Assembly (NCBI RefSeq): GCF_020991375.1
Contig: NZ_JAJLQZ010000002.1
Span: forward strand, 62,001 to 126,000
DNA from: Glycomyces amatae
Lineage (GTDB): Bacteria; Actinomycetota; Actinomycetes; Mycobacteriales; Micromonosporaceae
Length of the DNA stretch: 64,000 nt
Reading direction: 5' to 3'
Of the stretch, positions 30,830 to 40,609 are shown piece after piece. A program made the position numbers and the translations under genes. The notes beneath the pieces are model-generated. The model made no database searches, had not been told where the DNA came from, and saw only the letters and a list, made by a program, of their open reading frames with translations. Position 1 is the stretch's first letter, and each line of letters opens with the position of its first letter.

Positions 30830-31525
30830 CTACGGCGCCGTCGCGGTGTTCCCGCCCGAGCAGGTCGCCATCGCCTCCGGGTTGAACCGCTCGTTGAGGA
30901 TGTACACGTTCAGGTACTCCTCGATGACCGGATCGGCCGGGTCCTCGGTCTGGTAGCGGTTGCCCCAGGACTGGAGCGAGACCGCGACGCCCTGGCCCGG
31001 GTAGGGGCTCATGAGCGAGTAGTCGCGCCCGCCGATGAGCAGCGCCAGCGCGTCCACGTGCGCCTGGTCGACCAGCTCGGGGTCGTAGGTCAGCCACACC
31101 GCGCCGTGCTCCATGGAGTGGACGGCGTTGCCCTCCACCAGCGGCGCGTCGTAGACCGAGCCGTTGCACGTCTGCCACACGCTCAGGTGGTCCCCGCCCA
31201 CCGGCGGGCTCAGCTCGTACTCCGGGTTCGCGCCGTCCCACCCCGCGGCGGCGTCGACGTGGTCCTGCTGCGCCACGAACGGGTGCTCCAGGTCCTCGGC
31301 GGTGACCTCGCCGGCCTGGACCGCGGCGATCACGGTGACGTAGTCGCCGTACTCGCCGTAGAAGCTCTCCACCCCCTCGATCGGGGCCGGGGCCTGCGCG
31401 GACTGCTCGGCGGCGGCCGAGCCGTCCTCCGCCGTCTCCTCGGCGGGGGAGGAGGAGCAGGCCGCGGCCGCGGCCAGGGCGAGAACGGGGACGATCGCGG
31501 TCCAGCGGGTGCGAAGCGGGCGCAT
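30830..31525 (-). CDS. DUF3105 family lipoprotein
   Basis: 231 residues with a lipoprotein signal peptide (LALAAAAACSSS, lipidated Cys23). An Ala/Glu-rich linker and a full DUF3105 domain follow, with PPVGGDHLSVWQTCNGSVYD, NAVHSMEHGAVWLTYDP and GRDYSLMSPYPGQG. It is a paralogue of the 29743-30678 protein but anchored by lipid rather than by a helix. It is divergent from argS, which starts 105 bases away. Confidence 0.87.
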   Translation of the reverse strand: MRPLRTRWTAIVPVLALAAAAACSSSPAEETAEDGSAAAEQSAQAPAPIEGVESFYGEYGDYVTVIAAVQAGEVTAEDLEHPFVAQQDHVDAAAGWDGANPEYELSPPVGGDHLSVWQTCNGSVYDAPLVEGNAVHSMEHGAVWLTYDPELVDQAHVDALALLIGGRDYSLMSPYPGQGVAVSLQSWGNRYQTEDPADPVIEEYLNVYILNERFNPEAMATCSGGNTATAP

Positions 31526-31617
31526 GTTCGGGGCCTTCCGTCGGAGTTGCCAATAGACAACCTACCGGCCCTGGCCACAACGGTGTTTATCACTCGCGGG
31601 CGCCGAAGCGGGGAGTC

Positions 31618-31623
31618 TACGAT
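31618..31623 (+). promoter_or_regulatory. Putative -10 box (TACGAT) for argS
   Basis: TACGAT ends 6 nt before GTG 31630, consistent with a leaderless transcript. The divergent lipoprotein gene starts at 31525. Confidence 0.45.
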
Positions 31624-31629
31624 TGTCGG

Positions 31630-33279
31630 GTGACTCCTGAGACGCTCGCAGAGAAAGTGCTGTCCGCTACGCGCGATGCCTTCGAGGCCCTCGGCCTCGA
31701 CGCCGCCGTACTGCCCGCCCAGACGGCGGTGGAGCGACCCAGGGACCCCAAGCACGGCGACTACGCCTCCAACATCGCGCTCCAGACCGCGAAGAAGGCC
31801 GGCACCAACCCGCGGGCCCTCGCGGAGAAGATCGCCGGGAACCTCGCCGCGGTCGACGGCGTCGCGAAGGTCGACATCGCCGGCCCGGGCTTCCTCAACA
31901 TCACCGTGGACGCGGCCGCCGCCGGAGGCATCGCCGGGAAGATCGTCGCCGCCGGGGACGCGTACGGCACCAACAACTCCATGGAGGGCGTCTACGCCAA
32001 CCTCGAGTTCGTCTCCGCGAACCCGACCGGCCCCATCCACGCGGGCGGCACCCGCTGGGCCGCCATGGGCGACGCCCTGGCCCGGGTCATGCGCGCCTCC
32101 GGCGCCAAGCTCACCGCCGAGTACTACGTCAACGACGCCGGCGCCCAGATCGACCACTTCGCCGCGTCCCTCCTCGCCCGCGCCAAGGACGAGCCGACCC
32201 CCGAGAACGGCTACGTCGGCGCCTACATCGACGAGATCGCCGCCGACGTGCTCGAGGCGCGCCCCGACGCGCTCGACGCCGCCGAACCGCTCGAGGTCTT
32301 CCGGACCGTCGGCCTCGACCTCATGCTCAAGGACATCCAGACCACGCTCGCCGACTTCGGCACCCACTTCGACGTGTTCTTCAGCGAGAAGGGCATGCAC
32401 GACCGGGGCGAGGTCGAGACCGCCGTCCAGCGGCTGACCGACCTCGGCCACGTCTACGAGGCCGACGGCGCGACCTGGCTGCGCACGACCACCTTCGGCG
32501 ACGACAAGGACCGGGTCCTCAAGAACTCCAAGGGCGGCTGGACCTACTTCGCCTCGGACTGCGCCTACTACCTCGACAAGCGCGAGCGCGGCTTCGAGAA
32601 GCTCGTGTTCATGCTCGGCGCCGACCACCACGGCTACGTCGGCCGGATGCAGGCGATCAGCCGGGCCTTCGGCGACGAGCCGGGCACGATGGAGATCCTC
32701 ATCGGCCAGTTCGTGAACCTGCTGCGCGGCGGCGAGCCGATCCGGCTGTCGAAGCGGGCCGGGAACATCATCACCCTGAACGACGTGGTGGAGGCCGTCG
32801 GCGTCGACGCCGCCCGCTACGCCCTCACCCGCTACTCCGCCGACTCGACGATCGACCTCGACATCGACCTGTGGACCAGGCACGGCAACGAGAACCCGGT
32901 CTACTACGTGCAGTACGCCCACTCGCGGACCCACGGCGTCCTGCGCAACGCCGCCGACCGCGCCGTCGACCGCGGCGACTCCTACGACGCCGCGCTCCTG
33001 AGCCACCCGCGCGAGTCGGACCTGCTCAAGGCCCTCGCCGAGTTCCCGGCCGTGGTCGCCTCGGCCGCCGAGCTGCGCGAGCCGCACCGGGTCGCCCGCT
33101 ACGCCGAGGAGCTGGCCGCGGCCTACCACCGCTTCCAGCACGACTGCCGCGTCCTGCCCTTCCCCGACGAGGAGACCACCGACGTCAACCGGGCCCGCCT
33201 CTGGCTGGTCGACGCCACCCGCGTCGTCCTCGCCAACGCCCTCGGCCTGCTCGGCGTCTCGGCCCCGGAGCGCATGTGA
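31630..33279 (+). CDS. argS: Arginyl-tRNA synthetase
   Basis: A class I synthetase of 549 residues. The HIGH-like motif is in ANPTGPIHAGGTRWAAMGD near residue 132, with the second His of HIGH replaced by Gly. The KMSKS-like loop is IRLSKRAGN near residue 374. The N-terminal Arg-tRNA additional domain (residues 1-100) and the C-terminal DALR anticodon-binding domain with YAEELAAAYHRFQHDCRVL are both present. GTG 31630 lies directly after a -10-like box. The stop overlaps the lysA start, as in the argS-lysA operon of many Actinobacteria. Confidence 0.97.
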   Translation: MTPETLAEKVLSATRDAFEALGLDAAVLPAQTAVERPRDPKHGDYASNIALQTAKKAGTNPRALAEKIAGNLAAVDGVAKVDIAGPGFLNITVDAAAAGGIAGKIVAAGDAYGTNNSMEGVYANLEFVSANPTGPIHAGGTRWAAMGDALARVMRASGAKLTAEYYVNDAGAQIDHFAASLLARAKDEPTPENGYVGAYIDEIAADVLEARPDALDAAEPLEVFRTVGLDLMLKDIQTTLADFGTHFDVFFSEKGMHDRGEVETAVQRLTDLGHVYEADGATWLRTTTFGDDKDRVLKNSKGGWTYFASDCAYYLDKRERGFEKLVFMLGADHHGYVGRMQAISRAFGDEPGTMEILIGQFVNLLRGGEPIRLSKRAGNIITLNDVVEAVGVDAARYALTRYSADSTIDLDIDLWTRHGNENPVYYVQYAHSRTHGVLRNAADRAVDRGDSYDAALLSHPRESDLLKALAEFPAVVASAAELREPHRVARYAEELAAAYHRFQHDCRVLPFPDEETTDVNRARLWLVDATRVVLANALGLLGVSAPERM

Positions 33280-34721
33280 TGCGGACCCACGAAGCCGGTG
33301 CCCTGCACGGCGACTTCGCCTCCCTGCGCCCGTCCTGGCTCGGCGTGCCCGAGGACGTCAACGCCCTCCTCCCCGGCCTGTGGTCGGCGAACGTGGAGCG
33401 CTCCGGCGGCGTGCTCCACATCGGCGGCCTCTCGGCCGAGAAGCTCGCCGCCGAGTTCGGCACGCCCGCGTACGTCTTCGACGAGGACGACTTCCGGGCG
33501 CGCTGCCGCGCCTGGACCGAGGCCTTCGAGGGCGCCGACGTCTTCTACGCCTCCAAGGCGTTCTGCTCCAAGGCCGTGCTGCGCGCCGCCGCCGAAGAGG
33601 GCCTCTTCGTCGACGTCTGCACCGCCGGGGAGCTCGCCGTGGCCCTCGCCGCCGGGCTCGACCCGGCCCGCCTGGGCCTGCACGGCAACAACAAGTCCCT
33701 CGCCGAGCTCCACCAGGCCGTCGAGGTCGGCGTCGGCCGCATCGTCGCCGACTCCTTCCAGGAGATCGAGCGCCTCGAGGCCGTCGCCGAGGAGCTCGGC
33801 AGGCGGCCCCAGGTGATGGTCCGCGTCAACGTCGGCGTCGAGGCCCACACCCACGAGTTCATCGCCACCGCCCACGAGGACCAGAAGTTCGGCTTCTCCC
33901 TCGCGGGCGGCGACGCCTACGAGGCCGCCCGCCGCGTCATCGCCGCCGAGCACCTCGACCTCATCGGCCTGCACTCGCACATCGGCTCGCAGATCTTCGA
34001 CACCGCCGCGTTCGAGGTCTCCGCCGCCCGCGTCGTGCGCCTCCACGCGCAGCTCCAGTCCGACCACGACGCGGTCCTGCCCGAGCTCGACCTCGGCGGC
34101 GGCTTCGGCATGGCCTACACCAGCCAGGACGACCCGCAGGAGCCCGCCGCGATCGCCGCCTCCCTGCGCGGCATCGTCGAGCACGAGTGCGCCGCGGCGG
34201 GCATCGACGTCCCGCGCCTGTCCTTCGAGCCCGGCCGCGCCCTCGTCGGCCCGACGATGTTCACCCTCTACGAGGTGGGCACCGTCAAGCCGGTGACCCT
34301 GTCGGCGGCAAGGCAGAGTCTTCAGTCCGATCCGGGTGGCGGGGGGCGACGGGTAGGCGCCTCGCGCCTCTACGTCTCGATCGACGGCGGCATCAGCGAC
34401 AACATCCGCACCGCGCTCTACGACGCGACCTACTCCGCGACGCTCGCCTCGCGATCGTCCACTGCGACGCCCGCACTGGCCCGAGTAGTGGGAAAGCATT
34501 GCGAATCCGGCGACATTGTTGTTAAAGATGAGTTCCTGCCGGCCGACATCGCGCCGGGAGACCTGATCGCGGTCCCTGGAACCGGCGCCTACTGCCGCTC
34601 CATGGGCTCGAACTACAACCACGTGCCCCGCCCGCCGGTCGTCGCCGTCCGGGACGGCGAGGCGCGGGTGATCCTGGCCCGGGAGACCGTCGACGATCTA
34701 CTGCGACTCGACCTGGGCTAG
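33279..34721 (+). CDS. lysA: Diaminopimelate decarboxylase
   Basis: A PLP enzyme making lysine from meso-DAP. The Schiff-base Lys is in FYASKAFCSKAVL near residue 92. HSHIGSQIF, the phosphate loop LGGGFGMAY, FEPGRALVGP and the catalytic Cys in KHCESGDIV are all present. It has 480 residues, longer than usual. An insert of roughly 15-20 residues (AARQSLQSDPGGGGRRVG) lies between VGTVKPVTL and the conserved YVSIDGG strand. Codons 406-417 (34495-34530) are AT-rich and unlike the rest of the gene; a promoter-like sequence lies there. ATG 33279 overlaps the argS stop (TGATG); a GTG three bases earlier is an alternative. Confidence 0.95.
   Translation: MRTHEAGALHGDFASLRPSWLGVPEDVNALLPGLWSANVERSGGVLHIGGLSAEKLAAEFGTPAYVFDEDDFRARCRAWTEAFEGADVFYASKAFCSKAVLRAAAEEGLFVDVCTAGELAVALAAGLDPARLGLHGNNKSLAELHQAVEVGVGRIVADSFQEIERLEAVAEELGRRPQVMVRVNVGVEAHTHEFIATAHEDQKFGFSLAGGDAYEAARRVIAAEHLDLIGLHSHIGSQIFDTAAFEVSAARVVRLHAQLQSDHDAVLPELDLGGGFGMAYTSQDDPQEPAAIAASLRGIVEHECAAAGIDVPRLSFEPGRALVGPTMFTLYEVGTVKPVTLSAARQSLQSDPGGGGRRVGASRLYVSIDGGISDNIRTALYDATYSATLASRSSTATPALARVVGKHCESGDIVVKDEFLPADIAPGDLIAVPGTGAYCRSMGSNYNHVPRPPVVAVRDGEARVILARETVDDLLRLDLG
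34499..34528 (+). promoter_or_regulatory. Possible internal promoter in lysA for hom-thrC-thrB
   Basis: TTGCGA (34499-34504) is followed after 17-18 nt by TTAAAG/TAAAGA (34522-34528). It lies in a stretch of AT-ending codons that stand out in this GC-rich gene. The hom start is 235 bases downstream. Confidence 0.4.
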
Positions 34722-34762
34722 GCACCGCACGCGGCCACACCATCGGAAAGAGGACACCAGCG

Positions 34763-36040
34763 ATGAGACTCGCGCTACTCGGATGCGGCACCGTCGGCAG
34801 TGAAGTCGTGCGCCTCATGCGAACGCGCAGGGAGGAGCTGGCGGCCCGGGTCGGCGAGCCGGTCGAGATCGCCGGGATCGCGGTCCGCCGCATCGACCGC
34901 GACCGCTCGCACCTGCCGGTGGAGAGGTCCCTGTTCACCACGGACGCGCTCGGCCTGGTCAAGCGCGACGACGTGGACATCGTGGTGGAGGTCGCCGGGG
35001 GCATCGAGCCGGCCCGCACCTGGATCACGACCGCCCTCGGCCAGGGCAAGTCGGTCGTCACCGCGAACAAGGCCCTCCTCGCCGAGGACGGCCCGGCCCT
35101 GTCGGCCGCCGCGAAGGCCGGCGGCGCCGACCTGTACTACGAGGCCGCCGCGGCCGCGGCGATCCCGCTCATGCGCCCGCTGCGCGAGTCGCTCCACGGC
35201 GACACGATCAACCGGGTCCTCGGCATCGTCAACGGCACCACGAACTTCATCTGCACCGCCATGAGCTCGGGCGGCACCTCCTTCGAGGAGGCCCTGGCCG
35301 AGGCCACGGAGCTGGGCTACGCCGAGGCCGACCCGACCGCCGACGTCGACAACTTCGACGCCGCCGCGAAGGCCGCGCTCATCGCCTCGCTCGCCTTCCA
35401 CACGCACGTGGACCTGAAGGACGTCTACCGCGAGCCGCTGCGCGGCGTCTCCGCGGCCGACATCGCCTCCGCCGCGGCCGAGGGCCGCGTCGTCAAGCCG
35501 CTGTGCATCGCCACCCGGGAGGCCGACGGCGTGTCCGTGCGCGTCCACCCGGCGATGATCCCCAAGACCCATCCGCTCGCCAACGTCAACGGCGCCTACA
35601 ACGCCGTGTTCGTCGAGGCCGAGTCCGCCGGCCGCCTCATGTTCTACGGAGCGGGAGCCGGCGGGACCGAGACCGCCTCGGCCGTGCTCGGCGATATCGT
35701 GGCCGTGGCGCGCAACAAGCGCGGCGGGATCACCGCCTTCCCGCCCGAGGCCGCCTACTCGGACCTGCCGGTGAAACCCATCGGCGAGGCCCGCACCCGC
35801 TACCACGTCAGCCTCGACGTCGTCGACGAGCCCGGCGTGCTCGCCCGCGTGGCGGCCACCTTCGCCCACCACGGCGTCAGCCTCGCCACCGTCCACCAGT
35901 CCGGGCGGGGCGACGACGCCCAGCTCGTGGTCGTCACGCACACGGCCGCCGACAAGCAGTTGTCGGACACCGTAGAGGAACTGTCGCAGCTGACCTCGGT
36001 GCACCAAGTCACCAGCGTCATGCGCGTCGAAGGAGAATAA
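34763..36040 (+). CDS. hom: Homoserine dehydrogenase
   Basis: It reduces aspartate semialdehyde to homoserine for threonine, methionine and isoleucine. The NAD(P) fold starts with [28 protein letters not shown], the signature [28 protein letters not shown] with the catalytic Lys of [10 protein letters not shown], and [14 protein letters not shown] follow. A C-terminal ACT domain (residues about 350-425, [18 protein letters not shown]) implies feedback control by threonine. It has 425 residues. It begins 41 bases after lysA with a GGAAAGAGGA site. Confidence 0.97.
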   Translation: MRLALLGCGTVGSEVVRLMRTRREELAARVGEPVEIAGIAVRRIDRDRSHLPVERSLFTTDALGLVKRDDVDIVVEVAGGIEPARTWITTALGQGKSVVTANKALLAEDGPALSAAAKAGGADLYYEAAAAAAIPLMRPLRESLHGDTINRVLGIVNGTTNFICTAMSSGGTSFEEALAEATELGYAEADPTADVDNFDAAAKAALIASLAFHTHVDLKDVYREPLRGVSAADIASAAAEGRVVKPLCIATREADGVSVRVHPAMIPKTHPLANVNGAYNAVFVEAESAGRLMFYGAGAGGTETASAVLGDIVAVARNKRGGITAFPPEAAYSDLPVKPIGEARTRYHVSLDVVDEPGVLARVAATFAHHGVSLATVHQSGRGDDAQLVVVTHTAADKQLSDTVEELSQLTSVHQVTSVMRVEGE

Positions 36041-36047
36041 GGGCGAC

Positions 36048-37133
36048 ATGTCCAACTCTGCACAAGGCGCATCCGCGATGCGCCCGGGGTGGCGCGGCCT
36101 CATCGAGGAATTCCGCGACCGGCTCCCGGTCACCGACGCCACCCCCGTGGTCACGCTCCAGGAGGGCGGCACGCCGCTCCTGCCCGCGCCCGTCCTGTCC
36201 GCCAGGACCGGCTGCGACGTGTACCTCAAGGTCGAGGGGCTCAACCCGACCGGCTCGTTCAAGGACCGCGGCATGACGCTCGCGGTCTCCAAGGCCGTCG
36301 AGGACGGCTCGAAGGCCGTCATCTGCGCCTCGACCGGCAACACCTCCGCCTCGGCCGCCGCCTACGCGGCCCGGGCCGGGATCACCTGCGCGGTGCTCGT
36401 GCCGGCCGGGAAGATCGCCCTCGGCAAGCTCGCCCAGGCGCTCGTCCACGGCGCGAAGCTCATCCAGCTCGAGGGCAACTTCGACGACTGCCTGATGGTC
36501 GCCGACAAGCTCTCCCAGGACTACCCGGTCGCGCTGGTCAACTCGATCAACCCGGTCCGGCTCCAGGGCCAGAAGACCGCCGCGTTCGAGATCGTGCAGG
36601 TCCTCGGCGACGCCCCCGACCTGCACGTCCTGCCCGTCGGCAACGCGGGGAACATCAGCGCCTACTGGATGGGCTACACCGAGGACGCCGAGGAGGGCAA
36701 CGCGACCAGGCGCCCCCGGATGCTCGGCGTCCAGGCCGCCGGGGCCGCCCCGATCGTGAACGGCCACGTCGTGGAGCACCCGCAGACCATCGCCACCGCG
36801 ATCCGCATCGGCAACCCGGCCTCCTGGACCAAGGCGCTCGACGCCCGGAAGGAGTCGAACGGCGACATCATCGCCGCCACCGACCGCGAGATCCACGCCG
36901 CCTACATGCTGCTGGCCCGGTCCGAAGGCGTGTTCGTCGAGCTCGCCTCGGCCGCGTCGGTCGCGGGCCTGCTCAAGCAGACCGAGGCCGGTCTGGTCGA
37001 AAGAGGACAGACGATCGTCTGCACCGTCACCGGCAACGGGCTCAAGGACCCCGACTGGGCCGTCTCCACAGCCCCGCAGCCGCAGACCGTCCCCGTGGAC
37101 GTGGTGAAGACCGCCACGGCCCTGGGCTTGTGA
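36048..37133 (+). CDS. thrC: Threonine synthase
   Basis: A PLP-dependent lyase that converts phosphohomoserine to threonine. The PLP lysine is in [18 protein letters not shown] near residue 67; [19 protein letters not shown] and the glycine-rich phosphate-binding loop [16 protein letters not shown] follow. It has 361 residues, as expected for the short actinobacterial type. It follows hom after 7 bases and precedes thrB by one. Confidence 0.97.
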   Translation: MSNSAQGASAMRPGWRGLIEEFRDRLPVTDATPVVTLQEGGTPLLPAPVLSARTGCDVYLKVEGLNPTGSFKDRGMTLAVSKAVEDGSKAVICASTGNTSASAAAYAARAGITCAVLVPAGKIALGKLAQALVHGAKLIQLEGNFDDCLMVADKLSQDYPVALVNSINPVRLQGQKTAAFEIVQVLGDAPDLHVLPVGNAGNISAYWMGYTEDAEEGNATRRPRMLGVQAAGAAPIVNGHVVEHPQTIATAIRIGNPASWTKALDARKESNGDIIAATDREIHAAYMLLARSEGVFVELASAASVAGLLKQTEAGLVERGQTIVCTVTGNGLKDPDWAVSTAPQPQTVPVDVVKTATALGL

Positions 37134-37134
37134 C

Positions 37135-38037
37135 GTGATCGCCTTTCCCACCGGGCCGCGCGCCACCGTCCGCGTCCCGGCCACCTCCGCGAACCTCGGC
37201 CCCGGCTTCGACTCGCTGGGCCTGGCCCTCGACCTGTGCGACGAGGTCACCGCCGCCGCCACCAGCGGCACCGCCGTCACCGTCGAGGTCCAAGGCGAAG
37301 GCGAGGGCGCCGTCCCGCTCGACGAGCGCCACCTCGTCGCCGCCACGATGCTGCGCACCTTCAAGCACCTGGGCCTGGCGGCTCCGGGCCTGAAGATCAA
37401 GTGCCGCAACCGCATCCCGCACGCCCGCGGACTCGGTTCCTCCTCCGCGGCGATCGTGTCCGGGATCATGCTGGCCGACGCGCTCGCCGGAGCGGGGCTC
37501 ACCCGCGGCGAGAAGCTCGCGCTCGCGAGCGAGATCGAGGGCCACCCCGACAACGTGGCCCCGTGCCTGCTCGGCGGCTTCACCATCGCCTACTCCACTG
37601 AGGACGGCGCGAAGGCGGTCAGCCTGGACCCCTCGCCCCGCATCCACCCGTGGGTGTTCGTGCCCCAGGTCAAGGGCCTGACGGCGGCCGCCCGCGCGGC
37701 CCTGCCCGAGAAGGTCCCGCACGCCGATGCCGTCTTCAACCTGTCGCGCGCCGCGCTCCTGGTGGCCGCGGTCTCGCGCCAGCCCGCGCGGCTCTTCGAG
37801 GCCACCGACGACCGCCTCCACCAGTCGTACCGCGCCCGGGGAATGCCCGAGAGCGCGCAGCTGTTGAAAGAACTGCGTTCCGCCGGGGTCGCCGCGGCGA
37901 TCTCGGGGGCGGGACCGACCGTGCTGGCGCTGACCGTCGACGACCGCGGCGTCCCCGAGGCCCCTGCGGGCTTCGCGGCGATGCGACTGGACGTCGCGGA
38001 CGGGGCCGCTCAGGTCGCGACCTCCCCGAACGAGTGA
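37135..38037 (+). CDS. thrB: Homoserine kinase
   Basis: A GHMP kinase of 300 residues that phosphorylates homoserine. The N-terminus VRVPATSANLGPGFDSLGLA and the ATP loop ARGLGSSSAAIVSG near residue 99 are diagnostic; a third motif ISGAGPTVLAL lies near the C-terminus. GTG 37135 lies one base after thrC. It closes the threonine operon; the next gene, rho, has its own promoter and leader. Confidence 0.97.
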   Translation: MIAFPTGPRATVRVPATSANLGPGFDSLGLALDLCDEVTAAATSGTAVTVEVQGEGEGAVPLDERHLVAATMLRTFKHLGLAAPGLKIKCRNRIPHARGLGSSSAAIVSGIMLADALAGAGLTRGEKLALASEIEGHPDNVAPCLLGGFTIAYSTEDGAKAVSLDPSPRIHPWVFVPQVKGLTAAARAALPEKVPHADAVFNLSRAALLVAAVSRQPARLFEATDDRLHQSYRARGMPESAQLLKELRSAGVAAAISGAGPTVLALTVDDRGVPEAPAGFAAMRLDVADGAAQVATSPNE

Positions 38038-38618
38038 TCCTCGGGTCCGTTGTTGTCACTGGGAAGAGTGCGCTACTATTCCAACTAGACGACCACCCGG
38101 TGTCGTGACTGCTCGAAGCCTTGCTTATGCTTGTAGTCACAACAGCTGCGGCGCATCCAGCGCACGCCTGATCTCTTGTTTGGGTCATCACCCTCAACCA
38201 TGGATTTGTGACTTTGCGTAGCTCCAGCGTGACTTGGCACAGTTTCGACGAAGGAACGGCCTCTGTCCGCATTCAGCCCCGAGTTCCAGGCTCGGAGCGG
38301 ATCGCAATGGAGTGGACCGCAACCAGCGAGGATCGTCTTCAGCGGGAATCGGGACCACGTGTCCCACCGTGCACCGTCATTCATCGCGAGCTGGTCGGTC
38401 GCAGGCCCAGAGGCGTCACTTCCATCAGGACGGTCTGCTCAGCGGACGGCCCAGGGGTGTTGCATCCGAGTGTCAACCGTCGCCTCCCATCCGCAAAGGC
38501 CAGGCAGGCCCGTGGGCGACGACGGCGGGACGCAGACCAGAACATCGGCATTGCGGCTATTTGAAAGACGCGGAACCTCCTCGAATTCGCTTCGAAGTTC
38601 CGCCAGGGAAGGAATCCA
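38038..38618 (+). promoter_or_regulatory. Promoter and long leader of rho
   Basis: TTGTCA (38053-38058) and TACTAT (38074-38079) form a promoter candidate, though the 15-nt spacing is short. Transcription would begin near 38086, giving a leader of about 530 nt. It is visibly less GC-rich than the neighbouring genes and has no convincing ORF. A hairpin with arms GTGACT/AGTCAC lies at 38105-38140. The rho ribosome site AGGGAAGGA lies at 38605-38613. Confidence 0.6.
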
Positions 38619-40562
38619 TTGAGCGACACCACCGGCACGACGTCGGACCGGATGAGCGATGCGGCGTCGGCTTCGGGAGAACTCCCGGAGGCCAAGAAGC
38701 GCCGTCGGGCAGGAACCGGTCTGGCCTCTATGCTGATGCCCGAGCTCCAGCAGATGGCCCAATCGCTCGGCATCACCGGCGTTGGCCGGATGCGCAAGAG
38801 CGAGCTGATCGCCGCCATCCAGGAGCGGCAGGACACGGGCTCGCAGCCCGGCGGTGCCAGCGCAGAACGGGAGGCCCCGCCAGTGCCTGACTCTGACAAC
38901 ACATCGACCGCCGAGGAATCGCCGGCCACTGTCGACACCGCGCCGAGCGACAACGGCTCCGCGGGCGCCGAAGCCAAGGGCGGCGCCACCGCCCGCCGGG
39001 CGACCCGCCCGGCCGGCCCGCCGCAGCCGCGCCGCCAGCAGCGCCAGTCCGAGAACCGCGAGCCGGCCGAGGCCGACGAGCGCCGGACCGAGCCCGCCGA
39101 GGCCCCCGCCGCCGAGTCCGATGAGGACCGTCCGCAGCGCCGCCGCCGCACCCGCGACAACGGGCGTGACGGCGGACGCGAAGGCGGCCGCGAGCACAAC
39201 CGCCGCGACGAGCAGCCCGAGGGCCGGACCGAGTCCCGCTCCGAGCGCTCCGAGCGCCGCGACGACGACTACGAGGACCGCGGTCCCCGCGACGGCGACG
39301 GCGAGGGGCGCCGCCGCAAGCGCCGCGACCGCTCCGACCGCCGCCGCAGCGGCGGCGGACGCGAGGAGACCGAGCGCGGCAGCGGCGGCGGCGGCGTCCA
39401 GAACGACGAGCAGCTCGTCCCCGTGGCCGGCATCCTCGACATCCTCGACAACTACGCGTTCATCCGCACCACCGGCTACCTCGCCGGACCCGACGACGTC
39501 TACGTCTCGATGTCGCAGGTCCGCAAGTACCGGCTGCGCCGCGGCGACGCCATCACCGGCGCGGTCAAGCCCGGCCGCGGCGAGGAGCCCGGCGGCGGCA
39601 ACGGCAAGCAGCAGCGCCGCGAGAAGTACAACCCGCTCGTGCGCCTCGACACCGTCAACGGGATGAACCCCGAGGACGCCAAGAAGCGCGACGAGTTCTA
39701 CAAGCTCACGCCGCTGTACCCGCAGGAGCGCCTGCGCCTGGAGACCGAGCCGAACGCGCTGACCACGCGCGTCATCGACCTCGTGGCCCCGATCGGCAAG
39801 GGCCAGCGCGCCCTCATCGTCTCCCCGCCCAAGGCCGGCAAGACGATGGTGCTCCAGGCGATCGCCAACGCGATCACCACGAACAACCCCGAGTGCCACC
39901 TCATGGTGGTCCTCGCGGACGAGCGGCCCGAAGAGGTCACCGACATGCAGCGCTCGGTCAAGGGCGAGGTCATCGCCTCGACCTTCGACCGCCCGCCGTC
40001 GGACCACACCACCGTCGCCGAACTCGCGATCGAGCGCGCCAAGCGCCTCGTCGAGCTCGGCCACGACGTGGTCGTGCTGCTCGACTCGATCACCCGGCTG
40101 GGCCGCGCGTACAACAACTCGTCGCCCGCCTCGGGCCGCATTCTGTCGGGCGGCATCGACTCCACCGCGCTCTACCCGCCGAAGCGCTTCCTGGGCGCGG
40201 CGCGGAACATCGAGCACGGCGGGTCGCTGACCATCATCGGCACCGCGCTGGTCGAGACCGGCTCCATGGGCGACACGGTGATCTTCGAGGAGTTCAAGGG
40301 CACCGGCAACGCCGAGCTCAAGCTCGACCGCAAGATCGCCGAGAAGCGCACCTGGCCCGCGATCGACGTCCACCAGTCGAGCACCCGCAAGGACGAGCTC
40401 ATGATGAGCCCCGAGGAGCAGGCGGTCATGCTCAAGCTCCGCCGGGTCCTGTCCTCGCTGGAGCCGCAGCAGGCCATCGACCTGCTCATCGACCGGTTGA
40501 AGAAGACGCAGACCAACGCCGAGTTCCTGATGTCCATCGTCAAGAGCACGCCCGGCGAGTAA
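38619..40562 (+). CDS. rho: Transcription termination factor Rho
   Basis: A hexameric RNA helicase of 647 residues. The N-terminal Rho_N helix bundle is at about residues 27-70 (LMPELQQMAQSLGITG). A long Arg/Asp/Glu/Gly-rich insertion of about 175 residues follows, typical of actinobacterial Rho and probably RNA-binding. The cold-shock-like primary site carries GILDILDNYAFIRTTGYL. The ATPase has Walker A SPPKAGKTMVLQ, the Q-loop KRLVELGHDVVVLLDSITR and the R-loop FKGTGNAELKLDR. The start is TTG 38619 with a strong AGGGAAGGA site. Confidence 0.97.
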   Translation: MSDTTGTTSDRMSDAASASGELPEAKKRRRAGTGLASMLMPELQQMAQSLGITGVGRMRKSELIAAIQERQDTGSQPGGASAEREAPPVPDSDNTSTAEESPATVDTAPSDNGSAGAEAKGGATARRATRPAGPPQPRRQQRQSENREPAEADERRTEPAEAPAAESDEDRPQRRRRTRDNGRDGGREGGREHNRRDEQPEGRTESRSERSERRDDDYEDRGPRDGDGEGRRRKRRDRSDRRRSGGGREETERGSGGGGVQNDEQLVPVAGILDILDNYAFIRTTGYLAGPDDVYVSMSQVRKYRLRRGDAITGAVKPGRGEEPGGGNGKQQRREKYNPLVRLDTVNGMNPEDAKKRDEFYKLTPLYPQERLRLETEPNALTTRVIDLVAPIGKGQRALIVSPPKAGKTMVLQAIANAITTNNPECHLMVVLADERPEEVTDMQRSVKGEVIASTFDRPPSDHTTVAELAIERAKRLVELGHDVVVLLDSITRLGRAYNNSSPASGRILSGGIDSTALYPPKRFLGAARNIEHGGSLTIIGTALVETGSMGDTVIFEEFKGTGNAELKLDRKIAEKRTWPAIDVHQSSTRKDELMMSPEEQAVMLKLRRVLSSLEPQQAIDLLIDRLKKTQTNAEFLMSIVKSTPGE

Positions 40563-40576
40563 GGCGGCGGGCCGCG

Positions 40577-40603
40577 AGGCCGCTCCGGTTGAGAGCGGCC
40601 TCA
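40577..40603 (+). terminator. Terminator after rho
   Basis: GAGGCCGCTC (40577-40586) pairs perfectly with GAGCGGCCTC (40594-40603) around a 7-nt loop. Confidence 0.8.
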
Positions 40604-40609
40604 CGGCTT

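Noticed and set aside
38208..38890. Open frames in the rho leader
   Set aside because: No family resemblance, poor starts, and the later part overlaps rho in another frame.
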